From positions 412,402,159 to 412,466,158 of the forward strand of contig CM066034.1 in assembly GCA_033557465.1 (NCBI GenBank): a stretch of DNA of 64,000 bases. The letters are read 5' to 3'. The notes under the pieces are model-generated. The model ran no database searches. It saw only the letters and a program-made list of their open reading frames with translations, and was not told where the DNA came from. The translations under genes were made by a program, and so were the position numbers. Below are positions 10,957 through 20,036 of the stretch, in pieces (position 1 is the first letter of the stretch; each line of letters opens with the position of its first letter). The stretch is from Ichthyophis bannanicus. Taxonomy: Eukaryota > Chordata > Amphibia > Gymnophiona > Ichthyophiidae.

Positions 10957-13428
10957 GTGGGGGGTAAGGTGAAGAAGAAGCGGAAACACTCCCATAGGCG
11001 GCTCCGCAGGTCCGGGTCCTCGTCGTCTTCGTCTTGCGAGGCTTTGTCATCTTCAGTGGGTTCGGAGAGAGGGGTGCGAGTGGAGAGTGGCTTCGGCGCT
11101 GGAGGAGCCATTTCAGGCGGGGTTGCGCCTATGCTTGCTTCATTTTCTGAGTTTTGGGAGGGAGTGCCGTGGAGGTTGCGGCAGAAGATCCGGAAAAGGT
11201 GGTATATTGATATTTTTAGGCTCCTGGATGATAGGAAGCGGTCGGGCGACAGTAAAAGGAAGAGAAGGGCGGATGAGAAAGCAGGGAGGGTACGGAAGGT
11301 TTCGCGCAATGTCTTTAAATGGACGAAAGCCTTCCTGAGGTTAGCCAGTGTCTGGGGGCAACACTACCCTGGGCAGTACGGGATGTTGTTAGCCTATGCG
11401 GACTCTATCTTAGAAGTGGCACAGACTCATGAGGGTTGGGCATGGCTCAACTACAATGAGAAGTTTCGGGATAAGATGGAGGAGAGTAGGTTGTTGTCCT
11501 GGGGAACACAGGATAACAACCTATGGCTGACGCAGATGGCAGCCAGGGGGGTTGCAGGGGGTGGTGGAGGACAGAAAGGGGGAGTGGTGGCGAAGGCAGG
11601 TACGGTTTGGCCCTTTCGGGGTGGAAGTGCGCCTGCACTGCAGAGAGCGGTTGGGGGTGGAGTAGGGGACTTGTGTTGGCGGTTTAACAAGTCATCGTGC
11701 CCCTTTCCGGATTGTAAGTTTCGACATAGCTGTTCCGTCTGTGGTGGGGGGCATTCAGCAATCAAATGCGTCAAAAAAGGGGTGGCGGGTGACTCCCTGC
11801 CCGCCCCAAGCAGTAAGGATCTATTGGGCCTGGATCTGGCGCCTATCCGGGTTGAGGCGCTTAGGCCCTGGCTGAGGCAGTACGGGAGGCGACGGGATGG
11901 AGAGGTGCTCGAGGGGGGATTTATGTATGGGTTTACTATACTGGTAAGGGGGAGGGTTGGAGCGGAAAGGGGGCGGAACTTACCATCGGTGAGGCGCTTT
12001 GCTCAGATTGTGCGTGACAAGCTGGCAACGGAGCTGGAATTGGGCAGGGTAGCTGGGCCTTTTGCGGAGCATCCGTTTGCGCACTTTGTAGTTTCACCAT
12101 TGGGGATCAAGCTAAAGAAGGAGCCGGGGAAGTACCAACTGATTCACAACTTGTCCTCCCCGGTGGGAGGGTCTGTTAATGATCGCATCCCGAGGAAGTT
12201 GTGTGCGATGCGTTACGCTTCTTTCGATGATGCGGTTGATTTAGTGAAGAAATGCAAGACGGGGAGTCTGATGACGAAGGTGGATATCGAATCCGCGTTT
12301 CGATTGTTGCCGGTACACCCCTTGGCATTTCATTTGTTGGGTTTTTGTTTCGAGGGGCATTATTATTTTAATAAGTGCTTGCCAATGGGTTGCTCAGTTT
12401 CCTGTTCGTATTTTGAGAAGTTCAGCACGTTCATGCATTGGGTCTTGGTGGAGACGGTGGGATGTGCGATCGTGGTCCATTATTTGGATGATTTCCTGTT
12501 TGTGGGCGAGGCACAGTCCGCTCGGTGCCAGGAGCTGCTGGATGGGTTTGTGAAACTGGCCTGGGCATGGGGTGTCCCATTGGCAGAAGGGAAGACGGAA
12601 GGTCCGGCAACCAGCATCACATTTTTGGGGGTGGAATTAGACACGGTTAACATGGTTGCGCGCTTGCCGATGGGAAAAGTAGTGCGGTTGCAGGTCCTGG
12701 TTGCAAACATGATGGGAGCTTCTAAAGTAACACTGCGGGAAATGCAGGCCTTGATAGGCTTTTTGAACTTTGCGTGCCGGGTAATTCTGAGGGGGCGGGT
12801 GTTCCTGCGTAGGTTGTCGGAGGCTACATCAGGTGTCCTTAAGCTGCATCACCACATCAGGGTATCGCAGAGTGTGAGGTCTGATTTGGGTGTCTGGGAC
12901 GAGTTTCTAAGAGGCTTCAACGGGGTATCAGTTCTAATGGAGAAGGAAATTTCCACATGGGAGATGCAGCTCTTCACGGATGCGGCGGGTGGCTTGGGAT
13001 TAGGTATATATTTTGGGAGCTCATGGTGTGCGGGGGCATAGCCGCAAGCTTGGCGGGAGGCGGGTATAACCGACAACATAACCTTTCTAGAGCTGTTCCC
13101 AATATTGGTGGTGTTGGATCTGTGGCCAGACAAGCTGCATAATCACAGGTTGCTCTGGTGGTGCGATAACGAAGCGGTGGTTAGGGTGATCAATCGCTAC
13201 GCTACGCGTTGCTACCGAGTGGTGGCTCTGATGAGGGAGGTAGTACTAGTCTGTTTACAGTTGAATGTTTGTGTTCGGGCTCGTCATATACCTGGGATTA
13301 CTAACCAGATTGCTGATGCTCTTTCCCGTTTCAAGTGGGACATGTTTCGGAGACTGGCTCCAGAGGCGGAAGCCGTGGGAGTGCAGGTCCCGGATCACTT
13401 GTGGCAAACTGGCCTGCGGATATGCTGA
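10957..13428 (+). pseudogene. Ngaro gag-like/reverse transcriptase/RNase H polyprotein
   Basis: A frame of 694 codons runs from 10957 to a TAG at 13039-13041, then stays open in the same frame to 13428. Residues 1-60 are basic and serine-rich. About 65-220 is the gag-like domain found before RT in Ngaro elements, followed by a Cys/His cluster (CWRFN, C.FRH.C..C, GGH, about 240-275). The reverse transcriptase spans about 300-600 with MTKVDIESAFRL, CLPMGCSVS and the catalytic YLDD (about residue 510). RNase H begins at LFTDAAGG and includes the downstream WWCDNEA and HIPG..N..ADALSR blocks after the stop. The single in-frame TAG inside RNase H makes this copy defective. The start is the first Met in frame; an upstream or spliced start is possible. 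Confidence 0.88.
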
Positions 13429-14303
13429 ACCTGCTGCAGAGTTCGGTGTCATCGGCGACATGGCGGGCTTATCGGCGAGGCTGCGACAGCGTAGTGGAAT
13501 TTCTGGTTTCGCAGGGTTGGCGGAAAGGTCCGGTGTTGGACCAAATCTTGGGCCAGTACGTTATGGCGGTGAAGGCCGCAGGAGCTGCAAGATCGACAGT
13601 GCGGACGCATCTAGCGGGGTTTGCCTTTTTCTAGAAGGCAGTGGATTGGGAAGCATCCGGCGGGGAGTTCCTGGTTCATAGGCTGCTGCTGGGTTGGGAG
13701 TGTGCTCACCCTTCGCTGGGCAACAGGCGGCTGCCTATCACGCATAAGCTGTTAGGGGAGTTGTGTGCAACGTTACCCTTGGTGGCAATGTCAGGGTATG
13801 AGGCCACGCTTTTTAAGGCAGTGTATTGTCTGGCCTTCTTTGGGGCTTTCCGGGTGGGGGAGTTGGGGGCTGCATACAGTGGGGAAAAAGCGGGCGGTGC
13901 CTTGATGGTGCAGCATGTGAAATTTGACCACTGGGGAGTTGTGTATATGTTTGGCTAAGTCCAAGACGGATCAGAAGGGTAGAGGGATGGGGTACTCTTG
14001 AGGGCAGTTTGTGGTTCCCCGAATTGCCAGGTGGCAGCTATGGATGCCTACCTGTGCATGCAGCCTTGGGGGAGTGGCTACCTCTTTGTGCATGAGGATG
14101 CGCGAGCGCTAACGCGGTTTCAGTTCACAGCGGTTCTGCGGATGATGCTCCGCCAGTTGGGGCTGGATCCGGTCAACTTTACTCCTCATTCGTTTCGGAT
14201 TGGAGCAGCGACTAGCACTGCTGAGGCAGGGTTGACTGAACAGGAGATTCAGCAGATAGGCAGATGGCGGTCGAGAGTGTTTCACGGGTATGTGCGCTTA
14301 TGA
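13335..14303 (+). pseudogene. Ngaro tyrosine recombinase, disrupted
   Basis: Overlaps the end of the RT frame. In frame 3 it encodes an N-terminal SAM-like core-binding region (ATWRAYRRGCDSVVEFL), then after a TAG at 13632-13634 the catalytic domain with FFGAFRVGEL (first Arg), PHSFRIGAAT (HxxR) and IGRWRS....GYVR (catalytic Tyr at 14289-14291). Between about 13935 and 13997 the reading frame is displaced: the expected SKTDQKGRG block lies in another frame, so at least two compensating frameshifts are present. The enzyme integrates circular cDNA in this family. Stop plus frameshifts make it inactive here. Confidence 0.85.
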
Positions 14304-14346
14304 GGTGGGGGGGCTTAACGGCTACTAACTGTTTATTATCTTTTAG
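14288..14346 (+). other. Candidate mini-intron between recombinase and hydrolase ORFs
   Basis: GTATGT (14288-14293) matches a 5' splice site, TACTAAC (14323-14329) is a perfect branch-point consensus, and TTATCTTTTAG ends at 14346. The length is 59 nt. The donor overlaps the codon of the catalytic Tyr (14289-14291), so splicing would remove it. In this copy the join would not lead in phase into the hydrolase frame, which may reflect decay or a chance match. Confidence 0.35.
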
Positions 14347-14375
14347 ATGTCGGCCAGACTGCAGGTTGCTGCTGG

Positions 14376-15059
14376 ATGATCGGCCATTCGTTCGTGTACT
14401 GGGCTGGTCAGCGAGCAGTGACAAGGCCATTGGGGCCAAATTTGGGATTGAACGCTTCTGAGGTGATCGTCTCATGGCTGGGCGAGCGCGGTCTTCGGTG
14501 GATGCAGCTCCTGCCTTTGCTTCGGCACCATGGGCGTGAGAAGGGTGCGCCAGCGTTGCTGCTGCTGCATTTGGGAGGCAACGACTTGGCGTCCTGGACT
14601 TGTAAGCAGCTGATCAGAGCAGCAAAAAGAGATTTGGCCGAGGTGCTGTTAATGTTTGACAATGTGGTTTTGTTATGGTCGGATATAATTCCAAGGCCTG
14701 CTTGCTGGGGCCACCAGAGGTGGTCTCGTGGGTTGATTAAAATTAATCGGCAAATTGGCCGGTGGGTGTGTCAGCAGGGTGGATGGCAGATTTTGCATCC
14801 ATGGGTCGAGGTGGAGTGCGCCGGTTTATATCGGCAGGATGGGGTGCATCTATCCCCGGTGGGGGTGGATTTGCTCCTAAATGACTGGCAAGAGGCTTTG
14901 GAATATGTGATGCAGGGATGGGTAACTGGTCGCAGCTTGGCCTTGGGAGGTGGCACAGGGACGGTGGTCCCTGAGCCTGTGGCGGGATCCTGGAGGTCTC
15001 TGGGGTCTGGAGCCGTTGGTAAGATGCAGGGCGGGGGTGGGGTACCCCCGACCCGGTGA
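14376..15059 (+). CDS. SGNH-hydrolase-like ORF3 of Ngaro
   Basis: An intact frame of 227 codons immediately downstream of the recombinase. SGNH/GDSL-family landmarks are present: block I MIGHSF with Ser (residues 1-6), block III LHLGGNDLAS with Gly and Asn (about residues 65-74), and block V DGVHLSPVG with the Asp/His pair (about 174-182). A hydrolase-like third ORF is known in several vertebrate Ngaro/DIRS elements; its role and substrate are unknown. Upstream codons in the same frame are open to about 14346, so the true start may be earlier if the mini-intron is used. It is the only Ngaro ORF with no stop here, and it overlaps the beginning of split repeat B1. Confidence 0.75.
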   Translation: MIGHSFVYWAGQRAVTRPLGPNLGLNASEVIVSWLGERGLRWMQLLPLLRHHGREKGAPALLLLHLGGNDLASWTCKQLIRAAKRDLAEVLLMFDNVVLLWSDIIPRPACWGHQRWSRGLIKINRQIGRWVCQQGGWQILHPWVEVECAGLYRQDGVHLSPVGVDLLLNDWQEALEYVMQGWVTGRSLALGGGTGTVVPEPVAGSWRSLGSGAVGKMQGGGGVPPTR

Positions 15060-15371
15060 AACCTTCGGGGTTTTTGCTAATAATATGACGAAGCCGGAAG
15101 AGGGGGGATGGAATGGCCTGTGGCCAGTTCACGGCGGAAGCAGGCATAACTCACCTTGCTACTCACACGGCTGGTGAGGATTCGTTCCACGGCCGGAATT
15201 CAGTTGATGAAGGTTTGCTGTTCGTTGTTGTTAAAGGATAATGTTGTACGGTTAATAAAGCTGCGACCAGTTTGATTCCCAATGTGTTGTGGTTATTTAT
15301 AAGGCGGGGTGGGGGTGGTGAGTGGAGTGAGGGGGGCGGGGACAGGAGCACCATGTCTGCCTTACCCGGTT
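14981..15371 (+). repeat. Ngaro split repeat B1
   Basis: Begins near TGGCGGGATC and ends CCTTACCCGGTTAC, abutting A2. It is repeated as B2 (15694-16091). It contains the AATAAAGCTG motif near 15255, a possible polyadenylation signal. Confidence 0.85.
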
Positions 15372-15633
15372 ACAGAAAGGCTGCGGGGCCACGTGCCCGC
15401 TGGCCACCGCTAACCGGGGGAGTGGCAGGTGCATGGTCTCGGCCCCATGAGAAAAGAAGAGGATCCCGGCATCGGCGTGGGGCTTCAGTTGAACCCCATT
15501 GGCTCCCACGGGTGAGTGAGGTGCGCGGGAGCCAATGGGGGATCGTGTAGGCTTGGGAGGGAGGTTGTGCGAGGGCGGAGCAAGCCGGCGGGAGCATCAA
15601 CCAGGGGGAGTGCAAGAAGGTGGCTGGCGTCCC
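15372..15633 (+). repeat. Ngaro split repeat A2
   Basis: Second copy of A1, starting AGAAAGGCTGCGG and ending GGCTGGCGTCCC. It lies between B1 and B2, giving the B1-A2-B2 order specific to DIRS-like elements. Confidence 0.85.
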
Positions 15634-15693
15634 ATCCTCCCATCCCTAGGGTTGGGCAGGAATGGGGGAGGGGGGTTGCAGCTGGAGGGGGAT

Positions 15694-16091
15694 GGCGGGA
15701 TCTCAGAGGTGTCCGGGGTCCGGAGCCGTTGGTAAAATGCAGGGCGGGGGTGGGATACCCCCGGCCCGGTGAAATCCTCGGGGTTTTTGCTAATAATATG
15801 GCGAAGCCGGAAGAGGGGGGATGGAATGGCCTGTGGCTGGTTCATGGCGGAAGCGGGCGGAACTCACCTTGCTACTCACACAGCTGGTGAGGATTCGTTC
15901 CACGGCCGGAATTCAGTTGATGAAGGTTTGCTGTTGGTTGTTAAAGGATAATGTTGTACGGTTAATAAAGCTGTGACCAGTTTGATTCCCAATGGTTGTG
16001 TTGTGGTTATTTATAAGGCGGGATGGGGGTGGTGTGTGGAGTGAAGGGGGGGGGTGGGGACAGGAGCACCATGTCCGCCTTACCCGGTTAC
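15694..16091 (+). repeat. Ngaro split repeat B2
   Basis: Second copy of B1, from TGGCGGGATC to CCTTACCCGGTTAC. The next base returns to L1 ORF1 sequence, which marks the right end of the element. Confidence 0.85.
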
Positions 16092-16264
16092 CAAGTACAC
16101 ACATTTACATGGAAAATCTCAACTGGAAACTCACACCCAAAGCTAAAATCTTAGTGCGAAGTTCCAGAAATCTTTTGCTCCGAGATTGAGTTCACCTGGA
16201 CACATCTGGGAAGATCTGTACCCTACTCCCCAAAAAAGAAATATCAGGTTTTTTTTAAATACAT

Positions 16265-16660
16265 TCATAATAATGCTTCCTTATCATAGAGAAATGCAAA
16301 AGATACCAACAAAGTAGTCCGAGCTGCAACCACCTTGGTAGACAACTCTAATAACTCAGACAGGTTCCCCAAGTCCAAGGAGTCAGAAGGCATCTCTACC
16401 TGAGAGGTATCAGCTTTCTGCAAAGTGTCCTTACCAATCATTGAGGGGAGGAAATAAATATTTTGAAGGAGAGGGATTTCAGACTCAGGATAGTTAAACA
16501 GCTCTTTAAGAAAACAAATGAACAGGTCCCTAGGGGAGCACAATGAAAACTCTGGAAAATTTACTAAGGGAAGATTTAAATTTCTCTGTTGATTTTCCAA
16601 GTTTTCAATTTTAGACTGGAAACCAAACCATCCTTAGCTGGGACCCCTTGCTGATCCTAA
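16265..16660 (-). pseudogene. L1-type ORF1 protein fragment, RNA-recognition region
   Basis: A minus-strand frame encodes the centre of an L1-type ORF1: NLNLPLVNFPEF, the CFLKELFNYPE helix, then PLLQNIYFLPS and a block ending VVAARTTLLVSFAFLYDKEA. The order matches the RNA-recognition region of the ORF1 copy at 44736-45938. Its C-terminal continuation was separated by the Ngaro insertion: 16092-16260 holds decayed sequence and 9475-9539 holds the final FFEPSQLHFFL-like residues. It is 5'-truncated and non-functional. Confidence 0.7.
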
Positions 16661-16789
16661 AAATGCTGAATTTTAACCTCGAGTCTGTCCAATTGCGCTT
16701 GCTGTTGGAGCCCTTCGCCTTCACCCCCTCCAATCTAGGAGCGAAGGGAGCAGAAGCCTGCAATACCCCAGCCCAAACCTGCATTCTTT

Positions 16790-17457
16790 ATAAAATACAC
16801 ATTGTTATACAGATTGTACATGAGTGTGCTATATTTACACCAGCTCCTGAACTGATGTAAATGTATGTGGCTTCAATCTTGCCATGATTTCTGATGATTT
16901 ACCCCTAGTTTTTATAGACCAATTTTAGAAAGGATGTGGAGAAAGAAATTAAGACGGTCGAGCTGGGATTTGAAAAATTCTCATTGTATTTAAAAGATCC
17001 TCTGCCAAACCCAGAGCCTTTTGTCAAATACATTAAAGGATATGCAGCACTGCATGTCAGTGTCTTACCATGTCCAGAGGGAGCAGCAATTTTTATAAAG
17101 CTGCACATGGGGAAAAAAGCATGCTGCTTTTCCCCAGATTTGAGGTGAAGCATTTTTTTTAAAAACACTGCTTCTGACAGCATCCATCTTCCTCGTACCT
17201 TGCCCCATCCCCCCCATCATTTCCTCCTGATGGCTCCCCTGACATCAAATCCCACTCCTCAATCCTCCTCTTGACATCAAACCCCTCACCTGATCCTCTG
17301 CTCATCATCAAGGCACTCACCCACTTGGCATGAGACATCCCCCCCAGTATCCAATTTTTCTCATTACTCCCTCAGCATCTCACGCTCTACCCAACACCTC
17401 ATCATCAAGATTTACCCCAATGGCCTCCCAAATAGACCCTCTCAACCTTCCAAAAAT
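16790..17457. other. Unassigned sequence
   Basis: No gene is recognised. 16790-16860 has a TTTACACCAGCTCC motif that also appears inverted near 62300, perhaps an old shared repeat. 17190-17440 is C/T-rich low-complexity sequence. Confidence 0.35.
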
Positions 17458-17675
17458 GCAATGTGTGCCTTTGAGTCAGTCTTGACTCCTGGTGACTCAG
17501 AAGCTCCTGGGTTTTCTTGGCAGTGTCACCAGAAGTAGATTGCCAGGCCTTTCTTCTGAGGCAATGGAGGGTTAAGTGACTTACCCAAGGCCACAAGGAG
17601 TGCTAGTGGGAATTGAACCCTGGTTGCTTGATTACCAAGCCAGTGTTCAAACCACTAGGCTACTCCTCCACTCCC
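17458..17675 (-). mobile_element. tRNA-headed SINE with RTE tail (copy 1)
   Basis: Minus strand: the head carries TAGCCTAGTGGTTTGAA (A-box-like) and GGGTTCAATTCCC (B-box). Then comes the GCTCCTTGTGGCCTTGGG motif shared by both SINE families, a CAATCTACTTCTGGTGACA block, and a 3' tail GAGTCAAGACTGACTCAAAGG. The tail resembles the RTE 3' terminus at about 18505-18560, and the CAATCTACTTC block resembles the RTE 5' region near 54850. A related copy is at 57104-57318. Confidence 0.75.
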
Positions 17676-18504
17676 TCACCCTTCCACCCCTCGTCTTATC
17701 CTTAGCTCTTACTGAGGCCCCCTGGTAGTCTTGTGGAAGTAGAAGTGACCCCTAGTTGCTCCTGCTCATGGCGGCTCCTATTTCAAAAATGGCACCCATG
17801 GCCACTAGCAATAATTTTGTGGTGCTACCACTAGGGGTCAAGATGCCAAATAGACTGCTGGGGAAAGAGACATCAGGGAGACATAATGCTAGAGGGGGTG
17901 GGAATCAGTGGAGGACTGGATGCTTGTGGGAGTAATGGTGGGGATTGGAAGCTAGGGGTGAAAACAGGGAGTTCTCATGCTGGAGGGGTAATTTAAAGGG
18001 GGCTGGCCTCAGCTTCTACACCTGCTCCTTTCAAGCAGGCACTTTTGCCTGCCTTGGTGCAGGTATCAATGCTGAAATTTCACATTTTTATTATCGACAT
18101 GTATTCCCCTTGTAAAATTGGGAATGCATGTCAATATGTTAGGCCCACCCAAACTGCTTCCTTGCGTTACCCTAAGCACACCTTCTTGAAATCTCTACAT
18201 GGTGTGGCTTACCACGTGTAAATAGCAGCTTTCTAAAATTGCTGCTTGCATGTGCAAGCAATCTACATGTTTAAAACACACTATTTACATGTAAGAATAC
18301 TTTAAAAATAAACCCCATAGGCACTTAAGACAGTAGCGTCTTTTAGTACATCTAGCCCAGAACCCTGACTGGTACAAAGGCTTCTATGTTTCTTTATAAT
18401 ATAGGCTAGAAATAGATGTTTTCTTGCCTTTTCAGTATAGGCTATCTGTTATAAAATTATCCCCTAATGATCCTTTGGTCTTTAGACTTATGATAGGTTA
18501 TATT
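17676..18504. other. Unassigned sequence
   Basis: Nothing with coding or repeat signatures that I can name. It is probably old intergenic DNA flanking the 3' end of the RTE LINE. Confidence 0.35.
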
Positions 18505-19346
18505 TGGATGTTGTTGCTGTTAAGTGCTGTCGAGTTGTTGTCGACTCATGGCGACCCTCTGGATAGTTGTCCTAAATTGTGTTCTGTCTTCAGTTAGGTG
18601 GCTCATTGTTGACAGACTGGCACCTGTAGCTGCTGTTATTGTATAGATCCATCTCATTGCTGGACTTCCTCTTTTGTGTTGACCTTCTACCTTGCCAAGC
18701 ATGATGTATTTCTCTAATGATCTCTCTCTTCACATTATGGGGCTTGTTTACAAAACCGTGGTAGCGGTTTCCAATCGTTATCGGAGCCGCGGCCCCAAAG
18801 AAATAAATGGGGCCGCGGCTCCGATAACGATCGGAAACCGCTACCGCAGCTTTGTAAACAAGCCCCTATGTGTCCTAAGTATGAAAGTCAAAGTCTTGTC
18901 ATCTGAGCTTCTAAAGAAAGCTTAAGTTTGATCTCCTCTAGTACTGACTGGTTTGTTCTTCGGGCAGTCCATGGTATATGCAGTATTCGCCACCAGCACC
19001 ATAATTCAAAGGCATACATTTTCTTCCTGTCTTATCTTTTCACTGTCCAACTTTCGCATCCATACGATGTTATTGAAAATACCATGGCTTGAATGAGTTG
19101 AATCTTTGTATGGAGAGACACATCTCTGTTCTTGAGAATCTTGTCTACATCCTACATAGCCATTCTGCCAAGAGCAATGCATCATCAGATTTCTTGACTG
19201 CTTGTTGCTTCTTTATTGATAGTTGATCCAAGTAGGTTAAAGTTGTCCACAATTTCAATTTCTTCTCCATCATCGATAAACTTATTGATTTTACCAGTTG
19301 ATCTTTGTCTTCTTTACATTAAGGTGTAGGCCCATTTTAAGGCTAT
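18505..19346 (-). mobile_element. RTE-type LINE, 3' piece (piece 1 of 5)
   Basis: The 3' end of a minus-strand RTE (BovB-like) LINE. A frame at 18520-18702 encodes the RTE C-terminus: MLGKVEGQHKRGSPAMRW, then an AMSRQQLDST-like end. The 3' tail GTGCTGTCGAGTTG motif lies at 18525-18540 (complementary sense). Decayed RT C-terminal and post-RT sequence fills 18870-19346. The element continues at 26793 beyond H2. A small hairpin MITE (18739-18866) is inserted in it. Confidence 0.8.
18739..18866. mobile_element. 128-bp fold-back MITE
   Basis: Two arms of about 58 bp beginning GGGGCTTGTTTAC and ending GTAAACAAGCCCC pair almost completely around an AAAGAAATAAAT loop at about 18797-18808. It is flanked by TAT on both sides (18736-18738 and 18867-18869). 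The 3-bp duplication and terminus are related to those of the H elements, so a Harbinger-type MITE is likely. Confidence 0.8.
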
Positions 19347-19533
19347 GGGGTATGTTTACTAAACCGTCTTAATGTTACCGGCGTTAGTTGCAGTCTTACT
19401 GTGACGAATGCCATATAAGGTAGTGGGCGTTCCGGTCTTAAGGTAGCATTTTGGGTTATCGTGTGATAAAGTCCATTATCGTGCGATAGAGGGAGCCGTG
19501 GCACGCTGACCTGCAAGTATAGCAACAGAGCTA

Positions 19534-19590
19534 TAGCACAATGGTTGATACACTGACTGATGAGACAGGGGTCATGAGTTTGATCCCCCA
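19534..19590 (+). other. tRNA-like module in H2 (1)
   Basis: A-box-like TAGCACAATGGTTGA (19534-19548) and a B-box-like GAGTTTGATCCCCC (from about 19576). It is homologous to the minus-strand modules of the H1 tandem units. Confidence 0.5.
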
Positions 19591-19982
19591 GTGGGCTTAA
19601 TGTATAAAGCTGTCTGAGGCATTACCCTTTACTTTAAACCAGTGCTGTCTGAGGCAATTTCTTTTTTACTTTAAATTAGTGCTGCCAGCAAACACACCCT
19701 CACAATGCTGTAACCTAAGGTGCCGCATAAGGCGTCCTATAAGGCACTCCAAAGGGCACATTATAAAGTGCACTGTCCACCAAGGCACCCTATAATGTTC
19801 CCTATAGGGGGCCTTATAAGGCACTTTATAGGGCGCTTTATGGGGCGCCTTATAGGGCGCTTTATGGGGCGCCTTATGAGGCACCTTAAGGTTGCAGCAC
19901 TGTGAGTGTGCTTTTGCTGGCAGCACTAATTTAAATTAAAAAAAAAAATGCCTCAGACAGCCCTATCAAATAACCCCACTGT

Positions 19983-20036
19983 GGGATCAAACCTATGACC
20001 TCTGGCACTACAAGCCGTGAAGTAACCAGTGGGCTA
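19983..20036 (-). other. tRNA-like module in H2 (2)
   Basis: Minus strand: A-box-like TAGCCCACTGGTTA (complement of 20023-20036) and a B-box-like TAGGTTTGATCCC (complement of 19983-19995). It is the inverted homologue of 7015-7069 in H1. Confidence 0.5.

Larger units (their letters stand above)
9540..16091 (+). mobile_element. Ngaro (DIRS-type tyrosine-recombinase) retrotransposon
   Basis: A structurally complete Ngaro element of about 6.55 kb. It has the diagnostic split direct repeats A1-ORFs-B1-A2-B2. A1 (9540-9796) is repeated as A2 (15372-15633) and B1 (about 14981-15371) is repeated as B2 (about 15694-16091). It encodes a gag-like/RT/RNase H protein, a tyrosine recombinase with its R, HxxR and Y residues, and an SGNH-hydrolase-like third ORF. 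Family knowledge: such elements integrate by recombinase and make no target duplication, in line with the clean L1 sequence on both sides. At least one stop in RNase H and one stop plus frameshift damage in the recombinase show that this copy is inactive. Confidence 0.9.
9170..16789 (-). mobile_element. L1-type ORF1-only element (copy b), interrupted by Ngaro
   Basis: A minus-strand L1-type insertion with matching 13-bp target duplications ACCTGCATTCTTT at 9170-9182 and 16777-16789. A poly-T run at 9179-9188 is its poly-A tail. About 290 bp of 3' UTR follows, then the end of ORF1 (about 9475-9539), then the Ngaro insertion, then the rest of ORF1 (16092-16660) and a 5' portion to 16776. There is no ORF2. 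The target duplication brackets the whole structure, so Ngaro inserted after the L1 copy. This is the second ORF1-only L1 in the window. Confidence 0.8.
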
